From the NCBI GenBank assembly GCA_964370965.1, contig CAYJLW010000096.1, forward strand, positions 1 to 12,921: DNA of 12,921 nucleotides, in the 5' to 3' direction. Below are positions 12,877 to 12,921 of this stretch, in pieces. A program made the position numbers and the translations under genes. The stretch is from CAYJLW01 sp964370965. Its GTDB lineage: Bacteria; Actinomycetota; Acidimicrobiia; UBA2766. The notes beneath the pieces are model-generated. The model ran no database searches and was not told the origin of the DNA. It was given only the letters and a program-made list of their open reading frames with translations. Within the stretch, counting starts at the first letter, position 1. Every line of letters begins with the position of its first letter.

Positions 12877-12921
12877 CTCGAACGCTGTTCGCGTGCAGAA
12901 CGTAACGCAGACGTTCCATCC
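12877..12921. repeat. Second copy of the nested-hairpin repeat, cut by the window end
   Basis: The left arm (12877-12897), inner hairpin (12898-12916) and CATCC (12917-12921) are present in the same orientation as the first copy. The one difference in the arm (C at 12885, G at 11850) makes this left arm the exact complement of the first copy's right arm. The window ends exactly before the expected right arm. Confidence 0.9.

Noticed and set aside
11516..12919. Two minus-strand frames that both start MERLRYVLHAN
   Set aside because: The shared start is only the translated interior of the structured repeat; the sequences diverge immediately after and overlap real genes or non-coding DNA.
11842..12921. 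A CRISPR array
   Set aside because: Only two copies about 1 kb apart with a gene between them, and no regular spacers or cas genes.

Overview
The window is very GC-rich DNA (codon third positions almost all G or C) with actinobacterial features: a predicted F420-dependent luciferase-like oxidoreductase, a TetR regulator, lipid-type acyl-CoA enzymes and an actinobacterial-style TAnnnT -10 box. An actinomycete-phylum bacterium, perhaps of an Acidimicrobiia-like lineage, fits best; the lineage is inference only. No tRNA, rRNA, CRISPR array, transposase or phage gene was seen.

Left part (1-3221): the 3' end of a small unrecognised reading frame; a convergent minus-strand F420-type luciferase-like oxidoreductase; a divergent VOC/glyoxalase-fold protein; and a FAD/NAD(P)-binding amine-oxidase-like protein whose last ~57 codons run into a hairpin repeat and terminator.

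Centre (3223-8097, all minus strand, transcribed from right to left): a tight four-gene operon of acyl-CoA dehydrogenase, SCP2/lipid-transfer-type thiolase, acyl-CoA synthetase (AMP-binding) and nitroreductase. Junctions are a 2-nt gap, a 4-nt GTGA overlap and a 10-nt overlap, so translational coupling is likely. Together they would activate an acid to its CoA ester, desaturate it and cleave it thiolytically, which is beta-oxidation of some hydrophobic acid or side chain.

Right-centre (8290-11798): a 946-residue molybdopterin oxidoreductase that resembles the alpha subunits of type II DMSO-reductase-family enzymes (ethylbenzene dehydrogenase, steroid C25 dehydrogenase, dimethylsulfide dehydrogenase). 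It has no Tat signal and no beta or gamma subunit gene beside it. It is divergent from a TetR regulator. An 18-bp near-palindrome sits in the spacer between a good -35 and -10 of the molybdoenzyme promoter, so repression by the neighbouring TetR is a specific, testable prediction. The simplest model is a regulated hydrocarbon, terpenoid or sterol-side-chain catabolic locus: the molybdoenzyme oxidises the substrate and the acyl-CoA operon degrades the product. The substrate is not determined by the sequence.

Right end (11799-12921): a DUF6790-like membrane protein gene flanked by two copies of an unusual structured repeat. The complete copy is a 66-nt element with 21-nt inverted arms (one mismatch) enclosing a second small hairpin. 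The second copy is cut by the window end exactly before its right arm. This repeat and the composite hairpin repeat shared by 3129-3220 and 8111-8195 are the least explained structures in the window.
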